Assembly: GCA_051293835.1 (NCBI GenBank)
Contig: JBPKMA010000009.1
Span: forward strand, 1 to 64,000
DNA from: DATLZU01 sp051293835
Lineage (GTDB): Bacteria > Nitrospirota > Nitrospiria > Nitrospirales > Nitrospiraceae
Length of the DNA stretch: 64,000 bases
Reading direction: 5' to 3'
Within the stretch, counting starts at the first letter, position 1, and each line of letters starts with the position of its first letter. Shown here piece after piece: positions 35,895 to 46,517 of the stretch. A model generated the notes under the pieces. That model did not search any database, was not told where the DNA came from, and saw nothing but the letters and a program-made list of their open reading frames with translations. A program made the translations under genes and the position numbers.

Positions 35895-37664
35895 ATGGAA
35901 AAACGAGTCATTCTCTTCCTGATCATCTCTCTAGCCGTCATTATCGGCTACGACTACCTTCTCAAAGAACTCGGACTGCTTCCTTCCCCTCAGACCGAGC
36001 GAAGCCAGGAGACCCATAAGCAAGCCTCGTCCGGCACGCCGGCCTCCGCGACCTCGGAGAAAGTTACAGCCCAGGGCGCGAACTCTGCGGCACCGACCCT
36101 CGCCAAACCCCTTTCTCGCGATCGAGATCAGGAAGCGAGTTCTCCGTCCGAAGAACAGATGGTGGCGGTGGAAAACGACCTGTTTCGCGCGGTGCTAACA
36201 AACCGCGGCGGAACGCTGAAGAGTTGGGAATTAAAGCGGTACACGATGGGCCCGGACGCTGGCCATCGACCGGTACAACTGGTCCATGAAAACAGTGCGT
36301 TCAAACGGCCCCTCTCCCTCATCACGCCGGATGCCACCCTGAGCCAGGCGATCAACGACTCGCTCTATCAGGTCGAGCAAGACGTCGCGACCCTTGATCC
36401 TGCCCATCCCGTGGGCCATGTCACCTTCCGGTATCGTGACACGCGGTCCGGCATATCGGTCGAGAAGCAACTGACCTTCCGTTATCAGAGCTATCTGGTC
36501 GATGTGGCGATCAAGACCGAAGGCTTGACCGGCCCTCTCGACATCGGCCTCGGCACAAACTTCGGCATCGTCGAGTGGGGGGAGGGATTCATTGGGCTTA
36601 TCGGTCCGGCGTCATTCATCGACGACAAGGTCCAAAAGAATCTTCCGGAGACGGAAGAAGAGCGCAAGGGTACGGTTCGCTGGGTGGCGTTGCAAGACAA
36701 ATATTTTCTGAGCGTCTTGCTGCCTGTTCAGGCCACGGCGGCAGTGATCAAAAAAGAGGGAGACAAGCTGGTATCGGCTGGCATTCGGATCGCCCAGTTG
36801 ATTCCCGGGTCCAGCGTCGGGATGCAACTCTACGCCGGGCCCAAGGAATACGACACCCTCAAGGCCTTGAATGTCGGGTTAGAGGAGACGATCGATTTTG
36901 GCTGGTTCATTTACGGAAGCTGGAGCTTTGTTAAGGCGGTGGCCAAACCGCTCTTCTATGTGCTCCGGTTCTTGTACGATTACACCCACAATTACGGCGT
37001 GACGATCATTCTGCTGACGGTTGGCATCAAGCTGTTGTTCGTCCCGCTTCAATTCAAGAGTTATAAGTCGATGAAGCAGATGCAGGTGATCCAACCCAAG
37101 GTGGCAGCCCTGCAGGCGAAATACAAGGATGATCGCGATCGGCTGAACCGAGAGCTGATCAAATTGTATCGCGACCACAAGGTCAACCCGGTCGGTGGCT
37201 GCCTACCGATGCTGCTTCAAATGCCGGTGTTCGTCGCGCTTTTCAACATCCTGTATATGACGATCGATCTCCGCCAGGCCCCTTTTATCTTCTGGATCAC
37301 CGACCTTTCGGCCCAAGATCCTTACTATGTGCTGCCCTTGGTCATGGGCGTCACCATGGTGATCCAGCAGAAGATCACGCCCACAACGATGGATCCGGCC
37401 CAGGCGAAGATCATGTTGCTGCTCCCGGTCTTTATGACGTTTCTGTTCATCACGTTTCCCGCTGGTCTGGTGCTTTACTGGCTTACGAACAACGTGCTGA
37501 CCATTGCTCAGCAGCTCATCACCGAGCGCTATTTTTTACGGAGGCCTGTTGTCGCGGTTGGAGACGCGCCTTCGGAACGGGAGGCGGGGGAGTCCGAATC
37601 ACTGTCGACTCCTGGGAAGCGAAAGAAAGGACAGCCCGTCCAGCAGGCCGATGCCGAACACTAA
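35895..37664 (+). CDS. yidC: Membrane protein insertase YidC
   Basis: This 589-aa insertase inserts and folds inner-membrane proteins. It has an N-terminal helix (VILFLIISLAVIIGYDYLL), a Ser/Ala-rich linker, the large periplasmic domain of Gram-negative YidC (about 80-340) and a five-helix core (about 345-560) with the conserved FKSYKSMKQMQVIQPKVAAL segment and the NPVGGCLPMLLQMPVF loop. The C-terminal tail is charged and Lys-rich, suited to ribosome binding. It follows yidD by 133 bases. Confidence 0.97.
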   Translation: MEKRVILFLIISLAVIIGYDYLLKELGLLPSPQTERSQETHKQASSGTPASATSEKVTAQGANSAAPTLAKPLSRDRDQEASSPSEEQMVAVENDLFRAVLTNRGGTLKSWELKRYTMGPDAGHRPVQLVHENSAFKRPLSLITPDATLSQAINDSLYQVEQDVATLDPAHPVGHVTFRYRDTRSGISVEKQLTFRYQSYLVDVAIKTEGLTGPLDIGLGTNFGIVEWGEGFIGLIGPASFIDDKVQKNLPETEEERKGTVRWVALQDKYFLSVLLPVQATAAVIKKEGDKLVSAGIRIAQLIPGSSVGMQLYAGPKEYDTLKALNVGLEETIDFGWFIYGSWSFVKAVAKPLFYVLRFLYDYTHNYGVTIILLTVGIKLLFVPLQFKSYKSMKQMQVIQPKVAALQAKYKDDRDRLNRELIKLYRDHKVNPVGGCLPMLLQMPVFVALFNILYMTIDLRQAPFIFWITDLSAQDPYYVLPLVMGVTMVIQQKITPTTMDPAQAKIMLLLPVFMTFLFITFPAGLVLYWLTNNVLTIAQQLITERYFLRRPVVAVGDAPSEREAGESESLSTPGKRKKGQPVQQADAEH

Positions 37665-37686
37665 CTGGGGAGAGAACAACCCGTCT

Positions 37687-39141
37687 ATGGGTAGCGCGCT
37701 TGAAGACACGATTTGCGCGATTGCCACGCCGGTCGGTGAGGGAGGCATTGGGATCGTGCGTGTCAGCGGCGCCCAGGCCATCGGAATCGCGTCACAGGTG
37801 GTCCGTTTACGATCGGGGCGTTCCCTTCAGTCGGTCAAAAGTCACACCCTGTATCACGCCGATATCCTGTTCCCTCGCCGAGTCGCTGGCGGGGCAGATC
37901 GCCTCCCGGCGCATGCCGCGCGCAGCGGCGGGGATCTGTCGATCATCGACGAAGGATTGGTGGTTGTCATGCGTCGCCCGCGCTCTTTCACGGCGGAAGA
38001 TGTTGTGGAATTCCACTGTCACGGCGGACTTCTGGTGCTGCAGACCCTGTGCGAGGCCCTTGTGGCGTCGGGAGCGAGATTGGCGGAGCCGGGCGAATTC
38101 ACCAAACGGGCTTTTTTGAATGGGCGGTTGGATCTGGCCCAGGCTGAAGCGGTGTTAGATACGATCAGGGCGAAGACCACCGCCGGCCTGAAACTGGCGC
38201 AGGATCAGTTGCGTGGTGGTTTGTCCTCGGAAATCGAAGCGATCCGGGAGTCGCTGATTCGGTTGCTCGCCCACGTGGAGGCCGCCATTGACTTTGCCGA
38301 AGAAGAGATCGCCTTCGTGCAACGGGATGAACTCCTCGTGACACTGCGGCAGACCATTGATCGGCTTTCCTATTTGTTGGAAACCGGACGCGAAGGCCGG
38401 ATCCTGCGGGAAGGCTCCAAGGTGGCCATCATCGGCCGCCCCAACGTGGGGAAGTCCAGTTTGATGAACGCGCTGCTTCGGACTGATCGAGCGATTGTGA
38501 CCTCGATCCCGGGCACTACCCGCGATGTGTTGGAAGAAATCCTCAACGTCAAGGGGGTGCCGGTTCGTCTGCTCGATACGGCTGGTCTTCGGGACACGCT
38601 CGACCCGGTCGAACAAGAGGGCATCCGCCGGACCCGTTCGGCGATCGAGTGCGCGGACGTCATTCTCGCCGTCATAGACGGATCCCAATCCCTGAGCGCC
38701 GAGGATTACGCGGTGTTGCAGGAGATCCGGGGCAAACCCTCGGTGGTAGTGTTGAACAAGAACGATTTACCCTGTTCTGTCGATCTGACCGGCCTGGCCG
38801 CTGGGGAGGGACGCGCATTCGATGCACCGATTGTGAGCGTGTCGGCAAAAACCGGCGCCGGCCTGGACGAGTTGCGGGAGCGGCTCCGCGGCTTGCTGGT
38901 CCGCCCGGATCTGGAAGCTGGTGAGGGCGTGGTGGTCACCAACCTGCGTCACCAGTCGGCTCTGGCCCGCACTCGCGAGGCGCTTGTCCACGCAGTCGAT
39001 TCCGTCACCAAGGCGCTCTCAAATGAGTTCGTCGCGTTGGATTTGCGAGCGGCGGCGGATGCGCTGGGTGAAATTACCGGAGCCGTCACGACCGACGAGA
39101 TCCTCGAGCGTATCTTCTCCGAGTTCTGCATCGGAAAATAA
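37687..39141 (+). CDS. mnmE: tRNA modification GTPase MnmE
   Basis: This 484-aa GTPase acts with MnmG to add the carboxymethylaminomethyl group at C5 of wobble U34. It has an N-terminal folate-binding domain, a helical domain and an inserted G domain: G1 GRPNVGKSS (250-258), G3 DTAG (297-300), G4 NKND, and the C-terminal FCIGK with the catalytic Cys. The ATG at 37687 is chosen because it yields the normal N terminus (LEDTICAIATP); an ATG at 37651 would add 12 residues. A short Arg/Ala insertion lies in the N-terminal domain (about residues 65-85). Confidence 0.96.
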   Translation: MGSALEDTICAIATPVGEGGIGIVRVSGAQAIGIASQVVRLRSGRSLQSVKSHTLYHADILFPRRVAGGADRLPAHAARSGGDLSIIDEGLVVVMRRPRSFTAEDVVEFHCHGGLLVLQTLCEALVASGARLAEPGEFTKRAFLNGRLDLAQAEAVLDTIRAKTTAGLKLAQDQLRGGLSSEIEAIRESLIRLLAHVEAAIDFAEEEIAFVQRDELLVTLRQTIDRLSYLLETGREGRILREGSKVAIIGRPNVGKSSLMNALLRTDRAIVTSIPGTTRDVLEEILNVKGVPVRLLDTAGLRDTLDPVEQEGIRRTRSAIECADVILAVIDGSQSLSAEDYAVLQEIRGKPSVVVLNKNDLPCSVDLTGLAAGEGRAFDAPIVSVSAKTGAGLDELRERLRGLLVRPDLEAGEGVVVTNLRHQSALARTREALVHAVDSVTKALSNEFVALDLRAAADALGEITGAVTTDEILERIFSEFCIGK

Positions 39142-39157
39142 TGCGGTGGGAGTCGCC

Positions 39158-41086
<1,929 letters not shown>

Positions 41087-41120
41087 AAACTCCTTGACCT
41101 TAATGGAAGATTTCGCGTAC

Positions 41121-41819
41121 ATGTTCCACGTGGAACAAATCCGATCACTTCATCATTTTCTATTGTCCAGCGCCGAGCAGCTCGATGTGATCCTTTCCGA
41201 ACAGCACGTCTCTCAGTTACTTTGTTATCTCAGGGAACTCCTCGTTTGGAATCGGAAAGTCAATCTTACGGGAAGCACGGACCAGCATGAAATCGTTGTG
41301 AAGCATATTCTTGATTCGTTAGCCGGGTTGAAAGCAATTTGTTCTGATACCTCTGATACCGGAGAAGTTTCGCTGCTAGATATAGGTAGTGGAGCTGGGT
41401 TCCCCGGGGTGCCACTCAAAATTGTAAGACCTGATATCAAACTGGTGCTGCTGGAAGCTAATCACAAGAAGGCGGCGTTTCTTCGGTGGGTGATCGGCGT
41501 ACTTCAACTCCAGAGCGCCGTGGTTACTTCAGAACCTCTTAAAGATTTTGCTGTTCACCGAAATCAATCTTTTACCTATATCACGGTCCGTGCCTTAAGG
41601 CCGGAACTCTACTTTCGATTCATTGTCCAATTGCTCAGCCCCAATGGACGCCTGATTGTCTACCAATCCAAGATGCAGGTCATTGACGATCAGGCCTTAC
41701 AAGAGGCCGGATTGACGATAGATCAGGAAATTTCCTATTCTCTTCCCTACGGCATGGGTAAACGCTCCTTGCGTATTTTGATGCCCCATTTTTCTTTGTT
41801 CCACGTGGAACAACAATAA
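41121..41819 (+). CDS. rsmG: 16S rRNA (guanine-N7) methyltransferase RsmG
   Basis: This protein (232 aa from the ATG at 41121) methylates G527 of 16S rRNA with S-adenosylmethionine. The SAM motif is LLDIGSGAGFPGVPLK, followed by the acidic VLLEANHKKAAFLR; VNLTGSTDQHEIVVKHILDS precedes it. Start choices are TTG 41094, ATG 41103 or ATG 41121. Both gene ends contain a parS palindrome, which makes the protein begin MFHVEQ and end LFHVEQQ. If the start is 41121, the start codon itself overlaps the first parS site. It is followed directly by parA. Confidence 0.95.
   Translation: MFHVEQIRSLHHFLLSSAEQLDVILSEQHVSQLLCYLRELLVWNRKVNLTGSTDQHEIVVKHILDSLAGLKAICSDTSDTGEVSLLDIGSGAGFPGVPLKIVRPDIKLVLLEANHKKAAFLRWVIGVLQLQSAVVTSEPLKDFAVHRNQSFTYITVRALRPELYFRFIVQLLSPNGRLIVYQSKMQVIDDQALQEAGLTIDQEISYSLPYGMGKRSLRILMPHFSLFHVEQQ
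41122..41137. other. parS: parS centromere site 1 (TGTTCCACGTGGAACA)
   Basis: A perfect 16-bp palindrome, the TTCC-type variant of the bacterial chromosomal parS consensus bound by ParB. It lies at the 5' end of rsmG, about 1.5 kb before the parB gene. Confidence 0.92.
41797..41812. other. parS: parS centromere site 2 (TGTTCCACGTGGAACA)
   Basis: Identical 16-bp palindrome at the 3' end of rsmG, 660 bases after site 1 and 33 bases before the parA start. The clustered pair next to parAB suggests a ParB loading zone. Confidence 0.92.
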
Positions 41820-41844
41820 AAAAATTGATCTTGGTCCTGGTGCA

Positions 41845-42621
41845 TTGGCCAAAGTCGTTGCCATAGCGAATCAAAAAGGAGGGGTTGGCAAGACCACCAC
41901 TTCAATCAATCTTGCCACTGCTTGTGCAATAGCCGGTCATTCTGTTTTGTTAGTCGATGTGGATCCGCAGGCTAACGCGACGAGCGGGATCGGCCTGGAT
42001 CCTCGAAAGCTCTCAAAAAGCCTGTATCATTGTCTCATTGAACATTATTCCCCGATCGAGACTATTGAAGCCACAGCGATCAAAGGTCTTTCGATCTTGC
42101 CAGCACAGGCTGATTTGGCCGGTGCGGAGGTTGAACTTGTTTCGAGAGAAAACCGAGAGCAAGTCTTAAAAAATGTCCTGCTTGGTATCCATTCCCTTTA
42201 TGAGTTGGTGTTTCTGGATTGCCCTCCCGCTCTTGGATTGTTGACGATCAACGCGCTTGTGGCAGCCTCCTCGTTGCTTGTGCCCGTTCAATGTGAATAC
42301 TACGCGATGGAAGGATTAGGTCGGCTTATGGTCAATGTGGAACGGGTAAGGCAAGCTCTCAATCCTGGACTCGAAATCGAGGGCATCCTCCTCACTATGT
42401 ACGACTCTAGGAATACCTTGTCTCGACAAGTTGCAGAGGAAGTACGAGGCCATTTCAAAGAAAAAGTGTATCAGACAATTATTCCTCGCAACGTCACGCT
42501 CGCGGAAGCTCCCAGTTACGGCCGACCCGTGCTGTTGTATAACGTCGCCTCGGCTGGGGCTCAGGCCTATGTCTCTCTCGCAAAGGAGTTTCTCGGCCAT
42601 GGAGAAAAAAGCCTTGGGTAG
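41845..42621 (+). CDS. parA: Chromosome-partitioning ATPase ParA
   Basis: This 258-aa ParA/Soj ATPase drives segregation of ParB-parS complexes over the nucleoid. The deviant Walker A KGGVGKTT is at residues 11-18, and DVDPQANATSG and VFLDCPPALG are the A' and Walker B regions. It lacks the N-terminal extension of plasmid ParA, so it is the chromosomal type. Translation starts at a TTG (41845), the only in-frame start that gives the AKVVAIANQKGG beginning. The gene overlaps parB by 23 bases. Confidence 0.96.
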   Translation: MAKVVAIANQKGGVGKTTTSINLATACAIAGHSVLLVDVDPQANATSGIGLDPRKLSKSLYHCLIEHYSPIETIEATAIKGLSILPAQADLAGAEVELVSRENREQVLKNVLLGIHSLYELVFLDCPPALGLLTINALVAASSLLVPVQCEYYAMEGLGRLMVNVERVRQALNPGLEIEGILLTMYDSRNTLSRQVAEEVRGHFKEKVYQTIIPRNVTLAEAPSYGRPVLLYNVASAGAQAYVSLAKEFLGHGEKSLG

Positions 42622-43450
42622 GGGGCTAGACGCATTGCTCCCCAGGATTGACAACAGGATTCTGACTGGAGATCGAGGAGAAACCCAGGAACTGGGAATT
42701 GATTCCATTATCCCCAACCGCTTCCAGCCGCGGCAGCATTTTAATGACGAAGAAATTTCTCAACTTGCTGAATCTATTAGAAAAAACGGTCTTCTTCAAC
42801 CGATCTTGGTTAGACGCAAAGGCGATGGGATGTACGAATTGATCGCAGGAGAGCGTCGCTTACGAGCAGCCAAGCAGGCAGGCCTGCAAAAAATTTCGGC
42901 GGTAGTGAGAAATTGCGGTGATCAAGAGGCCATGGTCTTAGCCCTGGTGGAAAATCTCCAAAGAAATGATTTGAACCCGATGGAAACAGCCAGGGCCTAT
43001 CACCGGATGCTCAATGAATTCGGTTTCACGCAAGACATGCTGGCACAGCGGGTCGGAAAGGAGCGGTCCTCAGTCGCCAATGTCCTACGGCTGCTGAATC
43101 TGCCTCCCGAGGTTCAACGTCTGATAGAGTCAGGCCAGCTTTCGACGGGTCATGCGAAGGCGCTCTTGAGCGTGGAGAATCCCGATGCTCAGATTCAACT
43201 TGCCCGTCGCATTGTCGATCATCGGCTTTCTGTCAGAGAAGTCGAAGAGATCGTCGTGTCGCAAACCCAGGGCAGACGGCGATCGCACCGGTCACGGATT
43301 CAGCCACTGCCCTCTGATATCGAACAGCGGCTTCAAAAGCGATTTGGAACTCGGGTGAACGTTGTACAAGGCCGTCGAGGGGGAAAGATTGTCATTCATT
43401 TCTTTTCTGCGGCAGAGTTGGAAGGGCTTTTGGAAGCTCTCTTAAGTTGA
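42599..43450 (+). CDS. parB: Chromosome-partitioning protein ParB
   Basis: This 283-aa ParB/Spo0J CTPase and parS-binding protein begins EKKALGRGLDALLP. The CTP-binding region includes IIPNRFQPRQHF and GERRLRAAK (residues 84-92), then ENLQRNDLNPMETARAYHRM and the HTH region RVGKERSSVANVLRLLNLP. A basic linker (QGRRRSHRSR) leads to the C-terminal dimer domain. The ATG at 42599 lies inside parA. Its targets, two parS sites, are in the neighbouring rsmG gene. Confidence 0.97.
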   Translation: MEKKALGRGLDALLPRIDNRILTGDRGETQELGIDSIIPNRFQPRQHFNDEEISQLAESIRKNGLLQPILVRRKGDGMYELIAGERRLRAAKQAGLQKISAVVRNCGDQEAMVLALVENLQRNDLNPMETARAYHRMLNEFGFTQDMLAQRVGKERSSVANVLRLLNLPPEVQRLIESGQLSTGHAKALLSVENPDAQIQLARRIVDHRLSVREVEEIVVSQTQGRRRSHRSRIQPLPSDIEQRLQKRFGTRVNVVQGRRGGKIVIHFFSAAELEGLLEALLS

Positions 43451-43620
43451 CGTCCTTGTGCTTGGGAAATAAACGACGGTTTGTCGTCCGCCTGTCGCCG
43501 CTGGTGTCGCTGGGTGCGAAAAGGAAGAATTGCTTTGCTCAATCGGTCGACCCAGCACATAATTAACATCCACTGGCCGGTAACCATTCGGCTATAAATT
43601 TTTTATGAGGAGGTGACCTC

Positions 43621-44118
43621 ATGTGGAGGCAAGAAAAGTCCGAACCCAAGCGACACCCAACCAAGGAAGAGACCGAACTTTCCGAAGGAAACGGGAACAC
43701 CGCTGGTTCGCACGCTGAAGGTGGGGAAGAGATTATCGCCTTTGTCGGAAAGGGTGTCGAGTTCAAGGGAACGATTTCGTATAGCGGCACGGTCCGTATT
43801 GATGGGTACCTGGAGGGCGAAATCCATACTGAAGGGACCTTGCTCGTCGGCGAGGAGGCTGTCATCACTGCAAAGATCAGTGCCGGGACCGTTGTCTGCA
43901 AGGGCAAAATCACCGGCGACATCGTGGCCAAGGAGAAAGTGAAGTTGCGCACACCGGCCGTCGTCAACGGCAGCGTCAAAACACCTTTGCTGGCGATAGA
44001 GGAAGGCGTGCTTTTCAACGGTGCCCTCGAAATGGCTCAACCGGCAATTCGGGAAGTTCCACGTGAGACCACGGTTCATTCTCTCGGGTCCACGGCGAAA
44101 GCCCTCCGCAGCGGATGA
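43621..44118 (+). CDS. Bactofilin 1
   Basis: This 165-aa bactofilin has a charged N-terminal arm, then a right-handed beta-helix domain (residues 40-145, DUF583) with Gly/Val/Ile-rich turns such as GTVRIDGYLEGEIHTEGTLL and AKISAGTVVCKGKITGDIV. Bactofilins polymerise without nucleotide into scaffolds that position cell-wall enzymes or, in some bacteria, the ParABS machinery. GAGGAGGTGA lies just before the ATG. It is 170 bases downstream of parB. A degenerate parS-like sequence is near its 3' end. Confidence 0.93.
   Translation: MWRQEKSEPKRHPTKEETELSEGNGNTAGSHAEGGEEIIAFVGKGVEFKGTISYSGTVRIDGYLEGEIHTEGTLLVGEEAVITAKISAGTVVCKGKITGDIVAKEKVKLRTPAVVNGSVKTPLLAIEEGVLFNGALEMAQPAIREVPRETTVHSLGSTAKALRSG
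44055..44070. other. Degenerate parS-like site
   Basis: AGTTCCACGTGAGACC matches 12 of 16 bases of the two perfect parS sites, including the central GTTCCACGTG. It lies in the first bactofilin gene. It may be chance or a weak ParB site. Confidence 0.3.
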
Positions 44119-44278
44119 CCGGATAGCCGCTTTGTTGTGTCTCGATGGGGTCGTTCACAACAAGATGAGGGCTTGGACAGTCGGAACAGGAACATGGCTC
44201 GGAGCCAGCGGGAAAGATGTGTCCTGCGTGACGGCTGCCTAACGAGGCCGGGTGGGAAGTGTAGCCAAGGAGGATCGC

Positions 44279-44734
44279 ATGTGGGCGCTTGGTGAGAGAA
44301 AGCATCGAACTGCTGACGACGAGAATTTTACGTTCTTGGGCAAAGGGGTTGACTTCAAGGGGGTCGTCAATTTCGACGGCACGGTGCGCGTTGACGGCCG
44401 CTTGGAAGGAGAGATCCATACGACCGGGACTCTGATCGTCGGCGAGCACGCCGTGATCAAAGGCATCGTCTCCGCCGGAGTCCTGGTGACCAGCGGCAAA
44501 ATCAACGGAACCGTCACGGCGGCAGAAAAGGTCCAGATCCTCAAGCCGGGGATTCTCATCGGAGATGTGCGTACCCCGGTGGTCTCAATTGAAGAGGGCT
44601 CGCATTTTCACGGAATGTGTGATATGGGTGCCCACAAATGGGTTGAAGATCAGTCCCCGGTCCAGGCAGTCCGCGACACGAACGTCCACAACATCGTCGT
44701 CCACCGGGGTAAAGTCTGCACCCCGGACCTCTAG
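44279..44734 (+). CDS. Bactofilin 2
   Basis: A 151-aa second bactofilin, clearly a paralogue of the first: GTVRVDGRLEGEIHTTGTLI in one matches GTVRIDGYLEGEIHTEGTLL in the other. The beta-helix core runs from about residue 18 to 120, with a short tail. The ATG at 44279 has AAGGAGG five bases upstream; the open frame reaches 44252 without a ribosome site. The tandem pair follows parB, so they may co-polymerise and link partitioning to the cell envelope. Confidence 0.92.
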   Translation: MWALGERKHRTADDENFTFLGKGVDFKGVVNFDGTVRVDGRLEGEIHTTGTLIVGEHAVIKGIVSAGVLVTSGKINGTVTAAEKVQILKPGILIGDVRTPVVSIEEGSHFHGMCDMGAHKWVEDQSPVQAVRDTNVHNIVVHRGKVCTPDL

Positions 44735-44754
44735 ATCCGACACCGTTTTCGTGG

Positions 44755-45852
44755 ATGACTATGGCACGCCCTCAGGTGCTTCTCGGCATGAGCGGCGGAG
44801 TGGATAGCTCCGTTGCGGCTTCGCTGCTCGTCAAACAGGGATTCGACGTCGCTGGCATTACCCTCCAGGTCTGGGAACCAGAAGATGAGACAGCTGCCGT
44901 TTCCAGGCGATGGCAGGAGCGCGGATGCTGCAAGGTCGGTCTCGCCCGGTATGTTGCTAAGAAGCTCGGCATTTCCCATGAAGTGATCGACGCGCGAGCC
45001 GGTTTCCGAGCCGGTGTGATCGACGACTTTGTGTCGGGGTACCTCTCAGGAACGACTCCCAACCCCTGCGTGCGATGCAACGAGCGGGTGAAATTGCGGC
45101 TACTTTATCGACTTGCCGAAGAACGGGGAGCCAACTATATTGCAACCGGTCATTACGCCCGCCTCGTCGCGGATGGCAGCCGTCATTTCCTCCACCGAGC
45201 GACGGATATCCGCAAGGATCAGAGTTATTTCCTCTACCGGATCCAGTCGGCCTGGCTACCCAGGTTGCTCTTTCCGCTTGGGACGATGTCCAAGTCGGAG
45301 GTCTGGACGGCGGCTGAGTCGCTGGGGCTCCCTGCAGATGAGTTGAGGGAAAGCCAAGAAATCTGTTTTGTAAGTGAGGGAGATTACCGGTCCTTTCTCG
45401 TGAAGGAAGCCCCCCAGGCCCGACGTCCGGGGCCGTTCCTCGATCTGGACGGACGCATTCTCGGGCACCATGACGGCATCGCCTTTTACACACCGGGCCA
45501 GCGCCGAGGGTTGGGGCTCGCCGCGGGGCGGCGCCTCTACGTGCAGCGGGTCGAAGCGGCCACGGGCGCGGTCGTTCTGGGACCTGAGGACGGCCTGTTC
45601 CGGTCGGAGTGCCAGGTGGCCGATCTCAATCTGTTCGATTCTTCCTTGTTGCACGAGAAGACGGATGTCGATGTGAAGGTGAGGTATGCAACACCGCCGA
45701 CGCGAGCCACCGTTCAGCCGTGTGGCGAAGGCAGGTTGCACATTCGGTTTCATGTGCCGCAGCGCGCGCTGAGTCCCGGACAATCCGCCGTGTTCTACCG
45801 AGGGGATCGCGTTGTCGGCGGTGGCATCATTCAACCGGAGCAAGGCCGCTGA
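44755..45852 (+). CDS. mnmA: tRNA-specific 2-thiouridylase MnmA
   Basis: This 365-aa enzyme thiolates C2 of wobble U34 in Glu, Gln and Lys tRNAs. The PP-loop is LLGMSGGVDSSVAA at residues 9-22. The two catalytic cysteines are C105 in PNPCVRCNE and C204 in QEICFVSEGDYR. C-terminal beta-barrel domains are present. The ATG at 44755 or 44761 is possible. With MnmE and MnmG in the same region, this completes the set for xm5s2U34, except for sulfur relay proteins. Confidence 0.96.
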   Translation: MTMARPQVLLGMSGGVDSSVAASLLVKQGFDVAGITLQVWEPEDETAAVSRRWQERGCCKVGLARYVAKKLGISHEVIDARAGFRAGVIDDFVSGYLSGTTPNPCVRCNERVKLRLLYRLAEERGANYIATGHYARLVADGSRHFLHRATDIRKDQSYFLYRIQSAWLPRLLFPLGTMSKSEVWTAAESLGLPADELRESQEICFVSEGDYRSFLVKEAPQARRPGPFLDLDGRILGHHDGIAFYTPGQRRGLGLAAGRRLYVQRVEAATGAVVLGPEDGLFRSECQVADLNLFDSSLLHEKTDVDVKVRYATPPTRATVQPCGEGRLHIRFHVPQRALSPGQSAVFYRGDRVVGGGIIQPEQGR

Positions 45853-45875
45853 TCATACTGACCGCACCGCTTGCC

Positions 45876-45905
45876 TTGACATGTGAACCCGACGAGTGCT
45901 AGGCT
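45876..45905 (+). promoter_or_regulatory. Candidate promoter of the atp operon
   Basis: TTGACA at 45876-45881, an 18-base spacer and TAGGCT at 45900-45905 (-10 a weaker match). The start would be about 65 bases before atpH. Confidence 0.5.
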
Positions 45906-45975
45906 GCGCCGTCTTTTCGTGCCCACCCGCACGAACAATTCTCTTGCGCATCCTTAATTACAACGGGATCACACG

Positions 45976-46515
45976 GTGAGTAAGACCGCGGTCGCGCGCC
46001 GCTACGCCAAGGCGCTGTTTGAACTGCTTGACGAAGCTCACCTGGAATCAACCCAAGCTGCGCTTGTCGAACTGGGCCGGGCGGTCGTTGCCTCTCAGCC
46101 TCTCCGCCACGCGATGGCGTCGCCGGCTTTCGGATCCGACGAGAAGGTATCCGTGTTGGTTGAACTCAGTCGTCGATTGGGGTGTTCTCCGACCGGAGAG
46201 CGGTTTCTCGCCCAGCTGGTCAAACACAACCGCGTCGGTCTTCTACCGGACATCGCGGAAGCGTTCGCCCGATTAGTCGACGAACGGAAAGGAAGACGGC
46301 AGGTTTTCATTTGGTCGGCCTTCCCCCTGGATGAGGCTGAGCAGGACCGTCTCCGCGCTCGGTTGCGGGATATTCTCAAGCGTGATGTGGACATCACGTT
46401 TGCGTCAAACTCCGCTCAACTCGCCGGCCTTCGCATCCAAATCGGCAGCACGGTTGTCGACGGCACTCTCCGTGGGCGGTTGATTGCGATGCGGGGGTTT
46501 TTGACGAAGGAGTAG
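45976..46515 (+). CDS. atpH: ATP synthase F1 subunit delta
   Basis: This 179-aa delta subunit, the stator link between F1 and the b subunits, has the family start VARRYAKALFELLDE and the conserved C-terminal end (LAGLRIQIGSTVVDGTLRGR then LIAMRGFL). The start is GTG at 45976. It opens the atpHAGDC operon, 2 bases before atpA. Confidence 0.95.
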   Translation: MSKTAVARRYAKALFELLDEAHLESTQAALVELGRAVVASQPLRHAMASPAFGSDEKVSVLVELSRRLGCSPTGERFLAQLVKHNRVGLLPDIAEAFARLVDERKGRRQVFIWSAFPLDEAEQDRLRARLRDILKRDVDITFASNSAQLAGLRIQIGSTVVDGTLRGRLIAMRGFLTKE

Positions 46516-46517
46516 CC

